64,000 nucleotides of DNA from assembly GCA_928212115.1 (NCBI GenBank), contig CAKMRJ010004445.1, forward strand, positions 2,024,507-2,088,506, in the 5' to 3' direction. Below the pieces are notes generated by a model that was given only the letters and a program-made list of their open reading frames with translations, did no database searches and was not told the DNA's origin. The stretch is from Lactuca virosa (lineage: Eukaryota; Streptophyta; Magnoliopsida; Asterales; Asteraceae). The position numbers were made by a program, and so were the translations under genes. Within the stretch, counting starts at the first letter, position 1, and each line of letters starts with the position of its first letter. Below are positions 31,914 through 44,804 of the stretch, piece by piece.

Positions 31914-34900
31914 TTAATATGTAAGAAGCGTGATGGAATACAGCAATACTCTTCGAATCTCCGTGTACCATGAGATAATCTTCTTCAGTTCTTTTTTATC
32001 TCCTTCACTATTCTTCTTGTAATGATTCATACGAACAATTAAGTTCGTATATTGAGACGTTGAATATCTCTCTACTTCACTTACCTGGAATAAGAATCGT
32101 TTAGCTTTTCCAGCTTTGTCTTTTCCTGCGAAGACCATTCCAAAAGGCTTCAGGAAAATCTCACCATCAGCATACTTCTTCAATTCTGCCTGAGTCTTCG
32201 TAGGAGCCATCGGTGCTTTTATTTCCATTCCTTTTGCAGTAGCTAATTCCACATCAGTTAGTGCCAATCACTCATAATAGTTTTCGATGAAAATCTTGAT
32301 GTGAGCAACTCCAAGCTTGCATTCATCTGGTTCAGTGTTTTGGAGGAATGAAAATGATTTATCTTTCAAGATCAATGCAACTTGTATAAGATCATACAAG
32401 TTCATTAATGGAAAATCAGCAATCGTAAATTCGCAAATTTTTCCATTTGCCCTGGCAACCACATACTTAACATTTTGGACTGTGTTTTCGAAAATCACAT
32501 CCTTTTTCATACTGATCACTTTCTTGATTTTAACCAATGACCATACTTGCTCCGGGGCTTTTCCAAGAACAGCATGAAAACGAATTTTCATGTGTGTACC
32601 TTCATCATTTTCTTTAAAATTCCCTTCTGCTTTGAAATGAGGCATGATGAACATTATTTCATTTATCGTGAAATCGAGCTGGCTTCCATCAGTATTCGTG
32701 ACCAAGTAACTCTACTTTGGTTTCTTCTCGAATGTATACATGTCATTAAAAGCAACCTTGGCCTCAATTGTTTCATAATTGTAGTGTTTGGCTGGATCAC
32801 CTTTATCCATTCCCTTTGGATCACTAGCACACTGAGTCATAATGCTTTGTATAATCCTCAATTTTTCAAGTTCAGCTTCTGCTTCAGCCTTCTTTTCTTC
32901 TTTCGACTTTTCCACAAAAATCGATTTCCCTTTATCTTTTAGAGCTGGATTTTCAATTGCCTCTCTTGGTTTCGAACCACTTTCACTAGTCACTGTAGAT
33001 TTACCAATTACAATTCCTTTCGAAATAGGTCTTGTAATAGGTAATGTTGTAACTACTGTTGAAGTAACCATTCCAGCAGAAACTATAAGTGGCTTTGTTG
33101 TAGGGATCTTCGAAGAAAATACCGTTCCCACAACTTTTGCATCTTCTCCACTAGCCTTCGATTCATTAATTTTTCTTTCTCCCCCTTGCACCCCTGTGAA
33201 AACAGGTGGGCACATGTTGTTGGAAGAAGGCTTCATATGCGAAAGAGAGGAGCAAGTTGTTTGTTGAGAATGGCTTCGAATTGGATGAACTTTTGTGATA
33301 AAAATTCAGGAGTTATCAATGGAGAAGAAACCGGCCCAGCAGAAATCTCTTTAAACTCCTTGAGCAAAGTAATCACTTCCTCAAAGCTTGCATGTTCGGA
33401 TGTTGAAAGTTGAGTTACTTGTGGACTCAAATTTTCATACAACTTCACAAATCGTGTGACGACATCACAAATGATATCAACCTTCTGATTCAAGGATGCA
33501 TAATCTTGTTGAACATTGGCAATTTATTTTTGCATATCTTCACGAAGTTCGTGAATCTACAAATTGACATCCTCTCGAACTTTCTTCACATCCTGAATAA
33601 AAAGAACATGTCTTTCCTTTGCAACATTCTTCAACTCTTTCAGATCACCAGCAAATTTCGAATTTTGAGAATTGATTTGGATTTCATTGTTTTGATCATT
33701 AAGATCAACTTTCTCCAAAATTCGTGATTCAGAGTCTGTAAGCATTCCAGATACTTTGCTCACAACTCTGGCTTCAAACATCTTCAATATTGAATCAATC
33801 TCCACACTTGAAACAGATGAACCATCCCCCAGATCAGCTTGGGATTGAATTATCGAATTCAACTTGTGATTTAGGATTTTAAACTGTTTCATGGTCATCA
33901 GCATATGATCTGGAAACTGCTCTTCTTCTTCCTGGAATTCCAATTCCTCAAACATACCTCCAAACCCCTCATTATCAGTTTCTGTCTCCATAGAAATGGT
34001 TTCTTGAACATGTGAAGTTGGTTTGGGTGGCTCAGTAGATTGTAAAGAAAAAAGTAGAAGTAAAGGGTTGATCAAGAATGTGTTCGAATGTTGGGGAATC
34101 TATGGTTGAAGTAAGAGGAGTAGTAGATGTTGGTAAGGAAACAATGTTTGCGAAAGGAGCAGAAGTAGATGTACCTTCAAAGTCAGTTTTCGAACCTCCT
34201 TCACCCATATTGACATTTGCATCCGTATCAGATACGTTTGCAGGGATGCCTGACGTTCGGACCTCCTCAGAAACTGATTTGGACACCGGAACTTCGAGTG
34301 GTTTGATAATCGGCTGCTCAACAGATAAATTTTCATGAAAAATATTTGCTTCTAGTGATTCCAGAACTTTTTCAACTTCATCTTCTGTGGACTCATTTGC
34401 AAGCACACATTTTCGTGAATGCTTCTTCTTCTTCTTCTTCTTGGATATGTGTTTTGCCATATCTGTAGCCCTTCGTTTCTTTGAGGACGGAGAAACAGGT
34501 GCTGGCAATTCACGAAACGACACACCCTGATGAGTAACTTGACGCATTCGAAGTACATTAGTTGTTGGAGACTTGCGTAGATGCGAAGACATCTTTTCAA
34601 TTCTTTGAAACATGCCTGTCTTCGAAGGAATAACCACCTTTTGTTGAGACTCAGGAACAACCGGTTCAATTATTTGAGTCTCCATCATTGATACTTCGTG
34701 AACTGTTGAGTCTTCAACACTAACTGGCTTCTTCTTTGAAGATTTCGAATGCTTGGTATGCTTTTCAGAAGAAGTATGTTCAAACTTCTTTGATTGTTTA
34801 GACTTCTTTTCTTCCCTTGGCAACAATATCCCAGTCTGAACAGAAGAATCAATTGTTTGCAAATATGCTACCAAAAATGAATTCGTAGGATCAACTCTTT

Positions 34901-35280
34901 TGAGCATCGCATCTGGAATACGAGCAACAGTTGGAAAATCATCAGCACTATCTATAACTTCCTTCGGATAGTGGTATGATTGAAAAACAACTTTTTCTTC
35001 ATCATTGGGTACCAAAATCCGTTCCATATTATAAAAATATTGCAAAATCAGGCTCCAGTATCGAGCACACGAAATACCATGAATAGCATTCGTATGTTCT
35101 ACACTCTTTTGGAATTCCTTCCATAATTGTGTAGAATAGTCCATTTGAAGATCATAATATATGCCAGCAACCATGGCATAAACCTCCATTCTTCCTTTGT
35201 CTAGACCAACTGTTCTCCGAGTCAAACATCGTAGAAAAATACCAAATAAGAAATTCCATAGTCGTGGAAGACCAGATTTC
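31914..35280 (-). pseudogene. S3 extra ORF in the Sirevirus env position, broken
   Basis: The frames in order are 35225-34032 (397 aa), 34075-33557 (coiled coil likely), 33493-33233, 33236-32712 (Ser/Thr/Pro-rich, then a charged helix EEKKAEAEAELEK), 32705-32268 and 32267-31914. It matches the S2 ORF block by block: the WNFLFGIF region corresponds to WNGLFTFL in S2. The S2 N-terminal 160 residues are absent here, and a 45-bp direct duplication (35321-35357 and 35366-35402) sits at the place. A basic tract KKKKKKKH is present near 34430. No signal peptide or membrane helix is evident, so a structural or regulatory role is as likely as an envelope role. Confidence 0.7.
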
Positions 35281-35320
35281 TTATTAAATATGGTGGCTGA
35301 TATCCCATCTCATTAAACAT

Positions 35321-35402
35321 AAGTCGCCATTGTTAGGGTTTGAAGATGATGATGAACGTGAACAGAAGTCGCCATTGTTAGGGTTTGAAGATGATGATGA
35401 AC
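35321..35402. repeat. 45-bp direct duplication upstream of the S3 extra ORF
   Basis: Two copies of a 37-base block containing GTCGCCATTGTTAGGGTTTG start at 35321 and 35366. They mark the site where the N-terminus of the extra ORF is missing relative to S2. Confidence 0.85.
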
Positions 35403-35529
35403 AGAGAATTTGGGAATTTTTCTTTTTGATCACGTAAACGAATAATGAACTCTTGAATCCTCTTTTATATGTAACGCTGAAGTTTGAACTTGAAGCGGGA
35501 TAGGTAATTAATGATATCCGACGTGACAC

Positions 35530-37381
35530 CTTGAAAATCGGACCATTACTACGTAAAAGTAGCCATGCGTCAAAAAGTAGCAGTCACATCGCCTTGAAAA
35601 ACGGATAGAATACCATACGTCGGAAACAGCCTGTCTTGTTTTCCCCAAGAATATTGTAACTGTCAGAACCCTTCGAATGGAAGCAAGGCTCTTTCACTTT
35701 TGGGATAAAAAGCGAAGTCATACGCCAAAAGTTTGAAATCATCAGCCTGAGTTGGTATTACTCAGAGCCTCAAGGATTTCGTGAGTGCAGTGTTCCAAAG
35801 AATGTAGACAAGAAAAAAAGATAAGAAAACTTTGGGATAGTGTGATGTCAAACAATTGACACAAAAGCAGATTAAATCTCGGGCAAAGATTACTTCATTA
35901 ATCATTAAGAGAAATAATCAATAGCTTTTGTAGGATCCCGTGAATTACAATCGAATACTTGTTGATAAGTATCAAAGGGCTTCTTTTATAAGGCTTTGTG
36001 GGTAGGTCAAAAATTTCATTACATGTCAACCTAAACATAAGGTGAGAAATTGTAACAGAAATTACTTGTTTGACCAGTGTAGTCAGTGACAAGTTGGCTT
36101 TGATATCTTTTGAAATGACAAGGATATTCGTATGAAACTCACACGGAAATCATATTCAATAAAAAAAAATTTGAGTGCTGGATCTTGTTGGGTAACAAAC
36201 ATCGTGGGTTTCGAATGTTTGATCAAGATCACTCATTCGAAATGAATATGATTTGGAGTTTCGAATTGCGGTACTGAAACAAGAGTTTTGTGGAAATTTG
36301 GAACATTGTTCCCCGTCAATTCCTTAAAAGTGTAGTGTAAATTGGGTTTCACTTTCATCACGGTCTCATGATGTCAGATCATAAACACAGATTTTTGATA
36401 TGTCTAAGTCTCGATGGGTTTGATCAGAGACCTCTCGGACATATGTCTTCGTGTGTGAGCGTGTAAAAATTTTATGGATGAAAAAGATTAATGTAAGACA
36501 CGAAAAGTACCTCTGTTAGATTTGGACAAAACAGTAAACTCTTAACTCATTTTGAGAAGAGTCAGGTAGCTCAGAGACTAATGTGAATATAAGCCTGATT
36601 GGGAAGAAATTTTCGTATGAATAATTTCATTAAGGCTTTCGTACACACACATTGAGTCATGGAGGCTTTGGACAACATGCAGCAGCATGCTTCTAAGGAC
36701 AACCTAACTAGTTCGAATGATGAAAAAATTATCGATTCATACGAAAAATGTACCTGACCCTAGTACTGCATGCATAATCCCCTCTGTATCGTCATGATAC
36801 TCCGCAACAAAATACTAAAAAGAAGTAAGAATCAAAATATTTTTGTTGTTTTGATTTTTCGAAAATAAAGACAGAACTAACGAAAATCTTTTTGGATTTT
36901 TGAATTTTCAAAAATGAAATGACAAAAGAAAAGAAAATCTTTCTGGATTTTTGAATTTTCGAATATGAAATAACAAAAGAAAAGAAAATCTTTTTGGTAT
37001 TTTGAATTTTCGAAAATGAAATGATAAAAGAAAAGAAAATCTTTTTGGATTTTTGAATTTTCGAAAATTAAATGACAAAACAAAAGAAAATCTTTATGGA
37101 TTTTTGATTTTTCGAAAATTGAAAATATATTGTACTTGTTGCAAACACACGAAATTTTATCATTCCTTTATTAGTGACAAATGTACGAATTCGAAGGGGT
37201 CGAAGCGTTGACTATGAACAGTAAACTCAGAATCAACCCTTAAAATAAGTGATATATATGCGAATTCGAAGGGGTCGAAGCGTTGACTATGAACAGTAAC
37301 CGTTGAATGCTGAATGACTTTGCGTTATCTTTTATTCAGTGCCTCTGATTCATTCCTTGTCAACCATCATTCTCCTTTTTC
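35530..37381 (-). other. S3 spacer between RNase H and the extra ORF
   Basis: No gene is visible. Blocks match the S1 and S2 spacers in order, for example 36535-36610 with 2905-2985. It also holds a 51-bp minisatellite. Confidence 0.65.
36883..37126. repeat. 51-bp minisatellite, five units
   Basis: Units start AAAATCTTT at 36883, 36934, 36985, 37036 and 37087, each followed by a TTTTTGAATTTTCGAAAA-like part. The period of 51 keeps a frame open on -, but the product is pure repeat and probably not a protein. Confidence 0.92.
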
Positions 37382-38110
37382 TCATGGAACAGAATTTCCA
37401 TTGATCATTCCAAGCCCTTCTATTATTCTTACAAGGGATTTTTCATCTAAAGGTTTCGTGAAAATATCAGCTAACTGATCAGTTGTTTTCATGAAATGTA
37501 CTTCAATATTTCCATCCTCCACGCAATCTTTGATAAAATGATAACGAAGAGCTATATGTTTATTCTTCGAATGTTGCACGGGATTATGACAAATTCTTAT
37601 CGCACTTTGAGAATCACATTATAATGGAATCTTTTTCATATTTATTGCATAATCACGCAATTGACTTTGGATCCATATTATTTGTGAAGTGCAAGCAGCA
37701 GCAGCCACATATTCTGCTTCAGCTGTTGAAATTGAAACACATGTTTGCTTTTTCGACTGCCAGCTCACCAATTTGCCATCAAGAAATTGACATCCACCAC
37801 TTGTGCTTTTCCTATCAAGATTACAACCACCCAAGTCTGCATCCGAATATGCTTGTACAAAGAAACCAATGTTCGAAGGATACCACAATCCTAACGAAAT
37901 TGTTCCTTTAAGATAACGAAAGATATTATTCATAGTAGTGAGATGTGGTTCTCGTGGATTAGACTGATACCTAGAGCAATTACACACATAAAACATGATA
38001 TCAGGTCTACTTGCTGTCAAATAATGTAACGAACCAATCATGCTCCAATATAAAGTTATGTCAACATATGGTTTATTTAACGACGGTGTTAACTTTATGC
38101 CCGTTGCCAT
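37382..38110 (-). pseudogene. S3 RNase H
   Basis: The frame 38110-37619 has the connection region (SRPDIMFYV), QAYSDADLGGC with the first catalytic Asp, and STAEAEYVAA with the catalytic Glu. A stop at about 37619 is followed by 37579-37382 with DQLADIFTKPL, the normal end. One stop and one upstream shift break it; the catalytic acids are intact. Confidence 0.9.
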
Positions 38111-38116
38111 TGGAAC

Positions 38117-39223
38117 TCATAACTTTGTGCTATTTGTCAATCCAAACTTTTCTAGCAGATTCTTCGTATATTTTTCCTGATTAATAAAAATTCCTTCTCT
38201 GTTTTGACGAATACTCAATCCAAAGAAATTATTGATTTTTCCCATTATGCTCATTTCAAACTTGCTTTTCATCAAATCTTCGAATTCTCTAGACAAGGCA
38301 GGGTTAGTTGAGCCAAAAATAATATCATCAACATAAATTTTAACAAGCATTAGATGATTGCCCACTTTCTTTCGAAATAATGTGGGATCAACAGATCATT
38401 GTTTAAATTTAGATTGTTTCAAAAATGAAGTAAGAGTTGCATACCATGCTCATGGTGCTTGTTTCAAACCATAAACTGCCTTATCTAAAACGTAAACATG
38501 ATTAGGATATTCTTCGTTAATAAAAGCTGGGGGTTTTTCCACGTAAACAGTTTCTTCAAGCTCTCCATTTAGAAATGCACACTTCATGTCCATTTGATAA
38601 AAATCAAAATCTTTGTGAGCTGCATAGGCCAGAAATATACGAACCGCCTCGAGTCTTGCGACAGGGGAAAAAATTTCTTCATAGTCGATTCCTTCTTGTT
38701 GTGAATATCCTTTAACAACAAGTCTAGCTTTGTTTCGAACAATGTGTCCATCTTTGGCGGTTTTATTTTTGAAAATCCATTTTAACCCGACAATCGAAAT
38801 ATTTTCAGGTTTAGGAATTAATCTCCGAACCTTGTTTCGTTCGAATTCAGACAATTCGGATTGCATTGCAACAACCCAATCTGAGTATTCCATTGCAAAC
38901 TTAATTATTTTTGGTTCAATTTTAGAGATGAAAACATTGAACATGCAAAATTCTTGATGACTATTCAATACCTCATTCTCTGCACGAATTTGAGCTCTTG
39001 TTAAAACTCCCTCTTGTGGATTCCCAATTACTTGATCCTTCGGATGATCTCTTGTCCATTTTTCCATTGGTGGATATTCTGGATCAAATTCCAAAGGTGC
39101 ATCTTCGTACATATCATCATTTTCTGAACCTGCAATAGAACAAGCATCATCAAAATTATTATTATTTTTAGTATCTTCTAAATGCTCCCCTTTAACATTA
39201 TGCTCCCCCCTCAACATCATCAT
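38117..39223 (-). pseudogene. S3 reverse transcriptase, broken
   Basis: The first frame (39223-38450) has an acidic linker, then [43 protein letters not shown] and AVYGLKQAP, ending in a stop. The frame 38365-38117 has the catalytic KIYVDDIIFGSTN. At least two stops lie between 38450 and 38365. The RT active-site acids are present. Confidence 0.92.
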
Positions 39224-40316
39224 TCAATCTTTCTTTCTCCCCCTCAAAAGAATGCACTTCCTCATCTAAAGTATTCGAATCCAAGTGCTCCCCCTCCACT
39301 GGATTATTTTGCATACTTTCGCCTTTCTTTGGAGAAGTTGATGTTGAATCATCAGTAAGCTTCGTTAATTTAGAGATATGATTAGCATTTGCATTTATTT
39401 CAGCATCAACAGCATGATCTAAAATTCCAAAAATTAAATCATAATCAATATCTAAGGATTGTGAGGATTCAGATTCATCTTGTGTGTTTTTCAGAATAGG
39501 ATGATTTGGAAACTGTGATGTTGTTTGTTTAATGTAGTAATCATCAAATGTAAGATTGAAAGTTTCTTCAACTTTTCGTGTTCTTTTATTCAACACATGA
39601 TATGCGACTGAATTATGCGAATATCCCAAGAAAATCCCTTCATCTGCTTTAGCTTGAAATTTCATAAGATGATCCTTGAGATTCATGATGAAACACCTAC
39701 ATCCAAAAACATGGAAAATTTTGATGTTAGGTTTTCGATTGTTTATAATTTCATATGGAGTAATGTTAAAACGACGATGAATGAAAGATATGTTTTGAGT
39801 GAAACATGCGGTTGATACTGCTTCAGCCCAAAGGTATTGTGGAAGATTCGCATATGCCAACATGGTCCTTGCCGCTTCGCATAGAGACCTATTTCTTCGT
39901 TCAACAACTCCATTTTGTTGTGGTGTGTATGGAGATGAAAAATTATGCAAAATCTCTTTGTCCACTAAAAATGAATCAAGAACATTTTCGAACAACCCCC
40001 TCTTTAATGTTGTTTCCATCTTTTTGATGAAGTCAATCATGATTTGTGCAACTTCGGATTTAAGCCTGAGAAAATAAACCCACGTAAATCTGGAAAAATC
40101 ATCAACAATAACTAAAATGTACCGTTTCATGTTGAGAGTTGAAACAGTCGAAGGACCACACAAATCAATATTTAAAAGCTCCAAAGGTGTGACAATTTTC
40201 GAATCAATCGTTATTGGATGACCTTGTTTATGTTGCTTGCCAACTTCACAAGCTGCACATAAAGAGTCATTGTCAAATTTAAGTACAGTTAAACCTCTTA
40301 CCAGATCTTGTACCAC
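39198..40316 (-). pseudogene. S3 integrase with catalytic-core deletion
   Basis: The 372-aa open frame has CAACEVGK (zinc region), NIDLCGP (first catalytic Asp), then KSEVAQIMIDFIKKMETTLK followed at once by VLDSFLVDKE, and VVERRN (catalytic Glu), then KADEGIFLGYS. The segment that carries the second catalytic Asp in the family (NDNGLEF in S1) is missing. The frame is open, but the enzyme should be inactive. An internal deletion is the likely cause. Confidence 0.9.
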
Positions 40317-40332
40317 AAGTTTATTGATATTT

Positions 40333-40803
40333 TCAAAAATTGAGATGACAAAGTCTTCGATGCCATAGCCAACTTAAGTCTGCTATTGCTTTCGAAAGAA
40401 GACATATAGCAGGTTTCCCTACTATCGGATTGATGTCCAAAGTGAACATGTCACCTTTCCTTTTGGATTTCAGTAACACTTCGTTTGTGTTGACATTCGA
40501 AATAACACTTCCTTCTTCATTAAAAAGAACTTGATTGCCAGTGCCCACAACAAGTTCAGAAACACTTATCAAGTTATGTTGAAGACCTTCAACATATGCA
40601 ACACGATTCACTGAAAATTGTCCATTTATGATCTTCCCATATCCTTTGACTTGACATTTTTGATTGTTCCCAAACTTCACAACTCCAGCATTTTTGAGAC
40701 TTCGAAAATCACGTAAGTTCTCCTTCTTCCTAGTCATGTGACGAGAGCAACCACTATAAATGTACCATTTATTATCATATTTCTCGTCACATAGTACCTG
40801 CAA
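40333..40803 (-). pseudogene. S3 protease with active-site substitution, and pre-integrase region
   Basis: The 156-aa frame carries the copia protease site as WYIYSGCSRHMT: the catalytic Asp (present in S1) is Tyr here, a GAT-to-TAT type change. The protease body (VAYVEGLQHNLISVSELV) and the pre-integrase motif WHRRLCHLNF follow. The protease should be inactive. A short break separates it from integrase. Confidence 0.88.
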
Positions 40804-42334
40804 TCAGTGGAAAATTTTAGGTACCCAAGGCTTTTTGGGTCCTTGGAAATTAGATTTCAATTTCAAATGTAATGAAGAACTTTTAACCCAATCACAAACT
40901 TTGGTTTTGAGACTATCAATTAAGTTTACTTCTTCATTCAAAGGGACCGAAACATAAGGTTTTGATGGTTTCGAATGTTCACTGACATTACCCTTCGAAT
41001 TCTGAGGTTGTGATTGAACATTCTTTGTTTTTAGTACTGGTTTCCAACCTTTGACTGATATGTTCGAATCCTTAGAAGATGAACTTCCGTTTGACGAAGT
41101 ATTCATATACCTTTCATATGCTTCGTGAATTTGCCCTTTTGAAAATGTATTTGACTGATACATCTTTCGTTTGCCTTCAAGCCAATGATCAATGTTCTTC
41201 CTTGAAGTCATTCCTTTTTCTCGTGAAGTTTTCATTGTTTCTTTCTTCGTATGATTAGGAAAGTTTGGCTTTTGAGGAACAAAATCAACTTTTGGTTTTT
41301 TAGAAAAGAGTGAGCATATGATGAGTCAACTGTCGATTTAAAATGTTGAAGTTGAAAGAATTGTTGATTTGAATTAGATTTATTTTGAAAGTGCTCTTGA
41401 TTTATTAGTTTCTGAAACTTTCAAAAACCTTGTTTGTTTATTCACTTTAGACCTTGAATGATTTGTATGAAATAACTGTTGAGGTTTTGTTGAAAAAGAG
41501 GAATTTTTTGTTTTGAAAACATTTTTGGTTGATTGTGATTCAGACATCTTTTGAGACTCAACATTTTGCCAAAATATTTTCTTTCTTGCTTGTCTTTTTG
41601 AAATGTTGTGTTCCTTCAAAAATTTGTCAATTTGATCTTTAAATTCCTTAGAGTTTAGTTTGCCAAAACTCTTTTTCAATTTTTTATTTTTCAACCCATT
41701 GTCTTTGTGGTTTTTAATGTTGGAACACATACAAATTCTTTGTTAAGTTGTTTTCAACTGTGCTTTGATTTGCGAAAAAACCTTCTTCAGTTGTTTTTGA
41801 ATTATCTTCCTCAACTAACTTCTTTAATTGTGGTTTGATTTTCTCAACATTTCCAGTTGTTACGAAAACTTGATTTGGAAAAATGACATCATCTGTACAT
41901 TTGAAATTTGGATAAACCACTATATTCGTTTCAAGATAGTGTTCACCTTTTTCATTCATTACTTTTTTGAACTTTTGTGTATCACCATACACTTGATCAA
42001 CATCTATTCGAGGAATTGCTTCTTCTTTTGTAGTTTCCTTTTTGTTCGAAATTTTCTCTTCTTCTTCATCATCACTATCATCAGTTTGACTGTCTCTGAG
42101 ATCCACGAAGTTCATATCACAAACTTTCGAAGTTGAGGGTATATCAGTTTCATTTCCAACCATCAAATCCTTAACTTTTTCTTTCCCTTTAGATGTTGAT
42201 GCAACATTAACAACAGACAACTGAGAACAATCAACATCCTCAAGTGCACTAATTTCACTAATATTATCAGAATTATCTTCAATATCAGCAAAATTAGATT
42301 GAGAATCAGATGTTGAATTCTCAGTCTTTTTCAA
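40804..42334 (-). pseudogene. S3 gag-protease linker, broken
   Basis: The frames 42334-41714, 41730-41380 and 41235-40804 encode a hydrophilic stretch rich in Ser, Asp, Glu and Lys (for example DDSDDEEEEK). It matches the S1 stretch 8396-7235 by position and style. No catalytic motif is seen. It is a long spacer of the Sirevirus Gag-Pol type; its function is unknown to me. Confidence 0.65.
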
Positions 42335-42479
42335 AATTTGAATCAGATTTAGTCAAAGTATCATTCACAATGTTAACTAATTCATTCGCATCAAGACATT
42401 CATCAGTTTTGACAATTCCATATTTATATCTATCATCAGGAACTCTGTCAAAAGCAGCAATTATTTGCTCATAGTCATA

Positions 42480-44216
42480 CTAAGTATTATCTACCTTCGC
42501 TCTTTCGAATGCTAGAAAAGGTAGTATTTTTCTATGTTGTTCTTTACTTATTTCAATTGAATGATGTAAATCAGTTAATTTGCCATAAAGTCTTTTAGCA
42601 GAATTACAATATATGTTTCTTTGTGCTAGCAAAAGTTTGACATCACTCGCTAATGTATCCCTATCACACATAATATTTGTAATTTGTAATTCCAAACATT
42701 CAATTTTGCTTATTTTCAAGTCTAATTTCTTTTTGGTCTCTAACAACTCCATTGGCAACTTTTTGGGCTCATTGCTAGCAGACACAACAATTGAATCAAA
42801 ATAAGTAACAGTCTCATCAAAAGAAATTAGTTCAGAATCATAAGCATATGTAGGAATATTAAAAGATTCGAGAATTTTACGTACCTTTGTTGTCATTGGA
42901 GATTTGTCTGCCGATTTGGATACGAAGCTTCGTCCTTTCACTTCGAATTCTTCATCATCTGAGTCCTCCTCCATTTTCACATACATTGCTCCATGCGTTG
43001 GATTCCTCATTTCTTCATCGTCTGATCCGGATGACCAGATTTGGTAAGTTCCATCTTCATCCTCATGTTCACCCTTTGCAACCAACGACAAGTTCTTGGC
43101 TTTCGCACGAACCACCTCAAGATTCTCTGCATAGTATGCCTCATCCTTGACTTTATTCTTCCTCTCATCCTTCTTTCAAAGCATACAGTCATTCGCAAGA
43201 TGATTAGCACTGTTGCAATAATGACAATCTATTCCAGCATCACCTTTTAGCTTCTTCTCACTCTTTCCTTCAACTATTTTCGAATCTTGCTTCTCAACTT
43301 TCTTTTTCTCTTCAACAACTTTTTTATTCACAGAACTTCCTTTCACCTCAGCAAGCTTAGTCTTCGAATTGAACGGCTTTTTGAAGAATTTCTTAACACG
43401 ATTATTTGAGTAAAATGCTATTGCTTCATCATCCGAATTCATGATGAATCCTTCTTCTTCCTCAAAATCACCATTTTCGGCTTCTTTCTCAGAAATCTTT
43501 GACACAAGAGCTAATGGACCTCCCAAAGTCAACTTCGATTCCTCAACAATTTCATTTACTTCAATTTCATGTGTTTTTAACTGATTGTACAAATCATTGA
43601 GAGTTGATGTATCAAAACTTTGCTGATTCTTCACCATCATGCTCACACTTCTCCATTCTTTTCGATGCCCCATTACAAAGATGATATTGAATTCCATTGA
43701 AGTCCTGGTAATTCCATAGCGATTGCAACGATAGATTAACTCGTTCAGACGATCATAGTATACTTCGATTGTTTCTCCTTCTTTTTGTTTGAAATCTTTC
43801 AACTCAACCAAACACTGTTTGACTGAATTGATATTTGTCTTCTCACTTCCTCGAAACTTATCTTTCAGATTGTTCCAGACCTCCTTTGCAGTTGTACAAC
43901 TCCTAACGTAATTGTACACAAGTGGAGGTAAAGCAGTTCGCAGTTCCCTCATACATCTTTTCTCCAGTTTCTTCAAACGGTCACCTTGATTATCAACACC
44001 AGAAATTGTGGAAGAGGATCCGATTGGTTGAACATTCACTGGAACATTAACAGTTCCAGTGATAAATGTCCATAATTCTTCATCAAGACCATTCAGATAA
44101 TCTTGCATCCGATCAACCCACTGATCATAATATTCAGGAATTAGCATTGTAATTTTGGTCGATGATCCTAACAGATGAGAGAACGAAGTCATTGAATTGA
44201 GATTGAAGCTCGCCAT
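42480..44216 (-). pseudogene. S3 gag with an in-frame stop
   Basis: The open frame from the ATG at 44216 has a copia capsid region (DQWVDRMQDYLNG, then AKEVWNNLKDKFRG and DRLNELIYRC) and one zinc knuckle CHYCNSANHLANDC for RNA binding. A stop at 43178-43176 follows, but the same frame continues to 42480 with SSGSDDEEMRNP and a helical C-terminus. A single in-frame stop in an otherwise open gag suggests recent decay, or possibly readthrough. The start agrees with a 5' leader of about 240 bases after the primer site. Confidence 0.9.
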
Positions 44217-44458
44217 TGTTGTACGGAAGTTGATTTTGAAAAATTTTTAAGAAATTTTGGAGATTTGAAAACAAACTAGCTGAATCAGATCGGAATTATA
44301 AGAAGGACACTCGATTCAATAATTCAAATGCAGAATCAAATCACAAACTGAAATCTTAGACAACTTTTTCACGATCAAAAAGTGCGGAAATTTTTAAACC
44401 AAAATTTGATTCAAAAACTTTTTGAATGGATGAAAATCAGATCATAGATGTGATTCCT

Positions 44459-44470
44459 GCTCTGATACCA
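44459..44470 (-). other. S3 primer-binding site (initiator Met tRNA)
   Basis: Read on -, TGGTATCAGAGC, a perfect match, two bases inside the 5' LTR end. Confidence 0.93.
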
Positions 44471-44472
44471 AT

Positions 44473-44799
44473 TCATGAACCAAAGAATCGACTATTGAAT
44501 TAATCAGAGTATGAATTCAAGTAAGAATGCGAGATTGAACACATGATGTAAATATGATCTTGTTATGCTCTATTATGCTTTCGAATTCTTTACAGAGTAC
44601 AAATAGACAAGTCTGTAAAAGTTCATATCTAACTCTAGTAAAATAACCCTATTTATAGGGAACTGAAAGCATACAAAAAAAAATATACTAAGGCATAGAC
44701 ATTAACGCTTCGAATAAAAGCGCCCTAGTAAAATACATTACAAAACATTCGAAGAGTCTAAACCACACTTCGACTAATTACAACAATCCGACTCTTACA
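44473..44799 (-). repeat. S3 5' LTR
   Basis: About 327 bp, nearly identical to 31557-31882, ending on + with CTCTTACA. The inner end reads TCATGAAC where the 3' LTR has TGATGAAC. Confidence 0.93.
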
Positions 44800-44804
44800 A
44801 AGAA
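44800..44804. repeat. S3 target-site duplication, right
   Basis: AAGAA, identical to 31552-31556. Confidence 0.9.

Larger units (their letters stand above)
31557..44799 (-). mobile_element. S3: structurally complete Sirevirus-type Ty1/copia element
   Basis: 13,243 bp with two LTRs of about 326 bp, perfect AAGAA duplications, primer site next to the 5' LTR and polypurine tract next to the 3' LTR. Order on - is gag, long linker, protease, integrase, RT, RNase H, spacer, extra ORF. It lies within T1. The LTRs differ by about ten changes by eye (roughly 97% identical), which points to a fairly recent insertion. All major ORFs are broken, so it is not autonomous now. Confidence 0.95.

Noticed and set aside
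36313..36330. Resemblance to small-subunit rRNA (CCCCGTCAATTCCTT)
   Set aside because: The match does not extend, and the same spot in S1 (about 2690) and S2 (about 17925) diverges from rRNA.
36877..37083. 68-codon repeat protein on -
   Set aside because: It is the 51-bp minisatellite, open only because 51 is a multiple of three.
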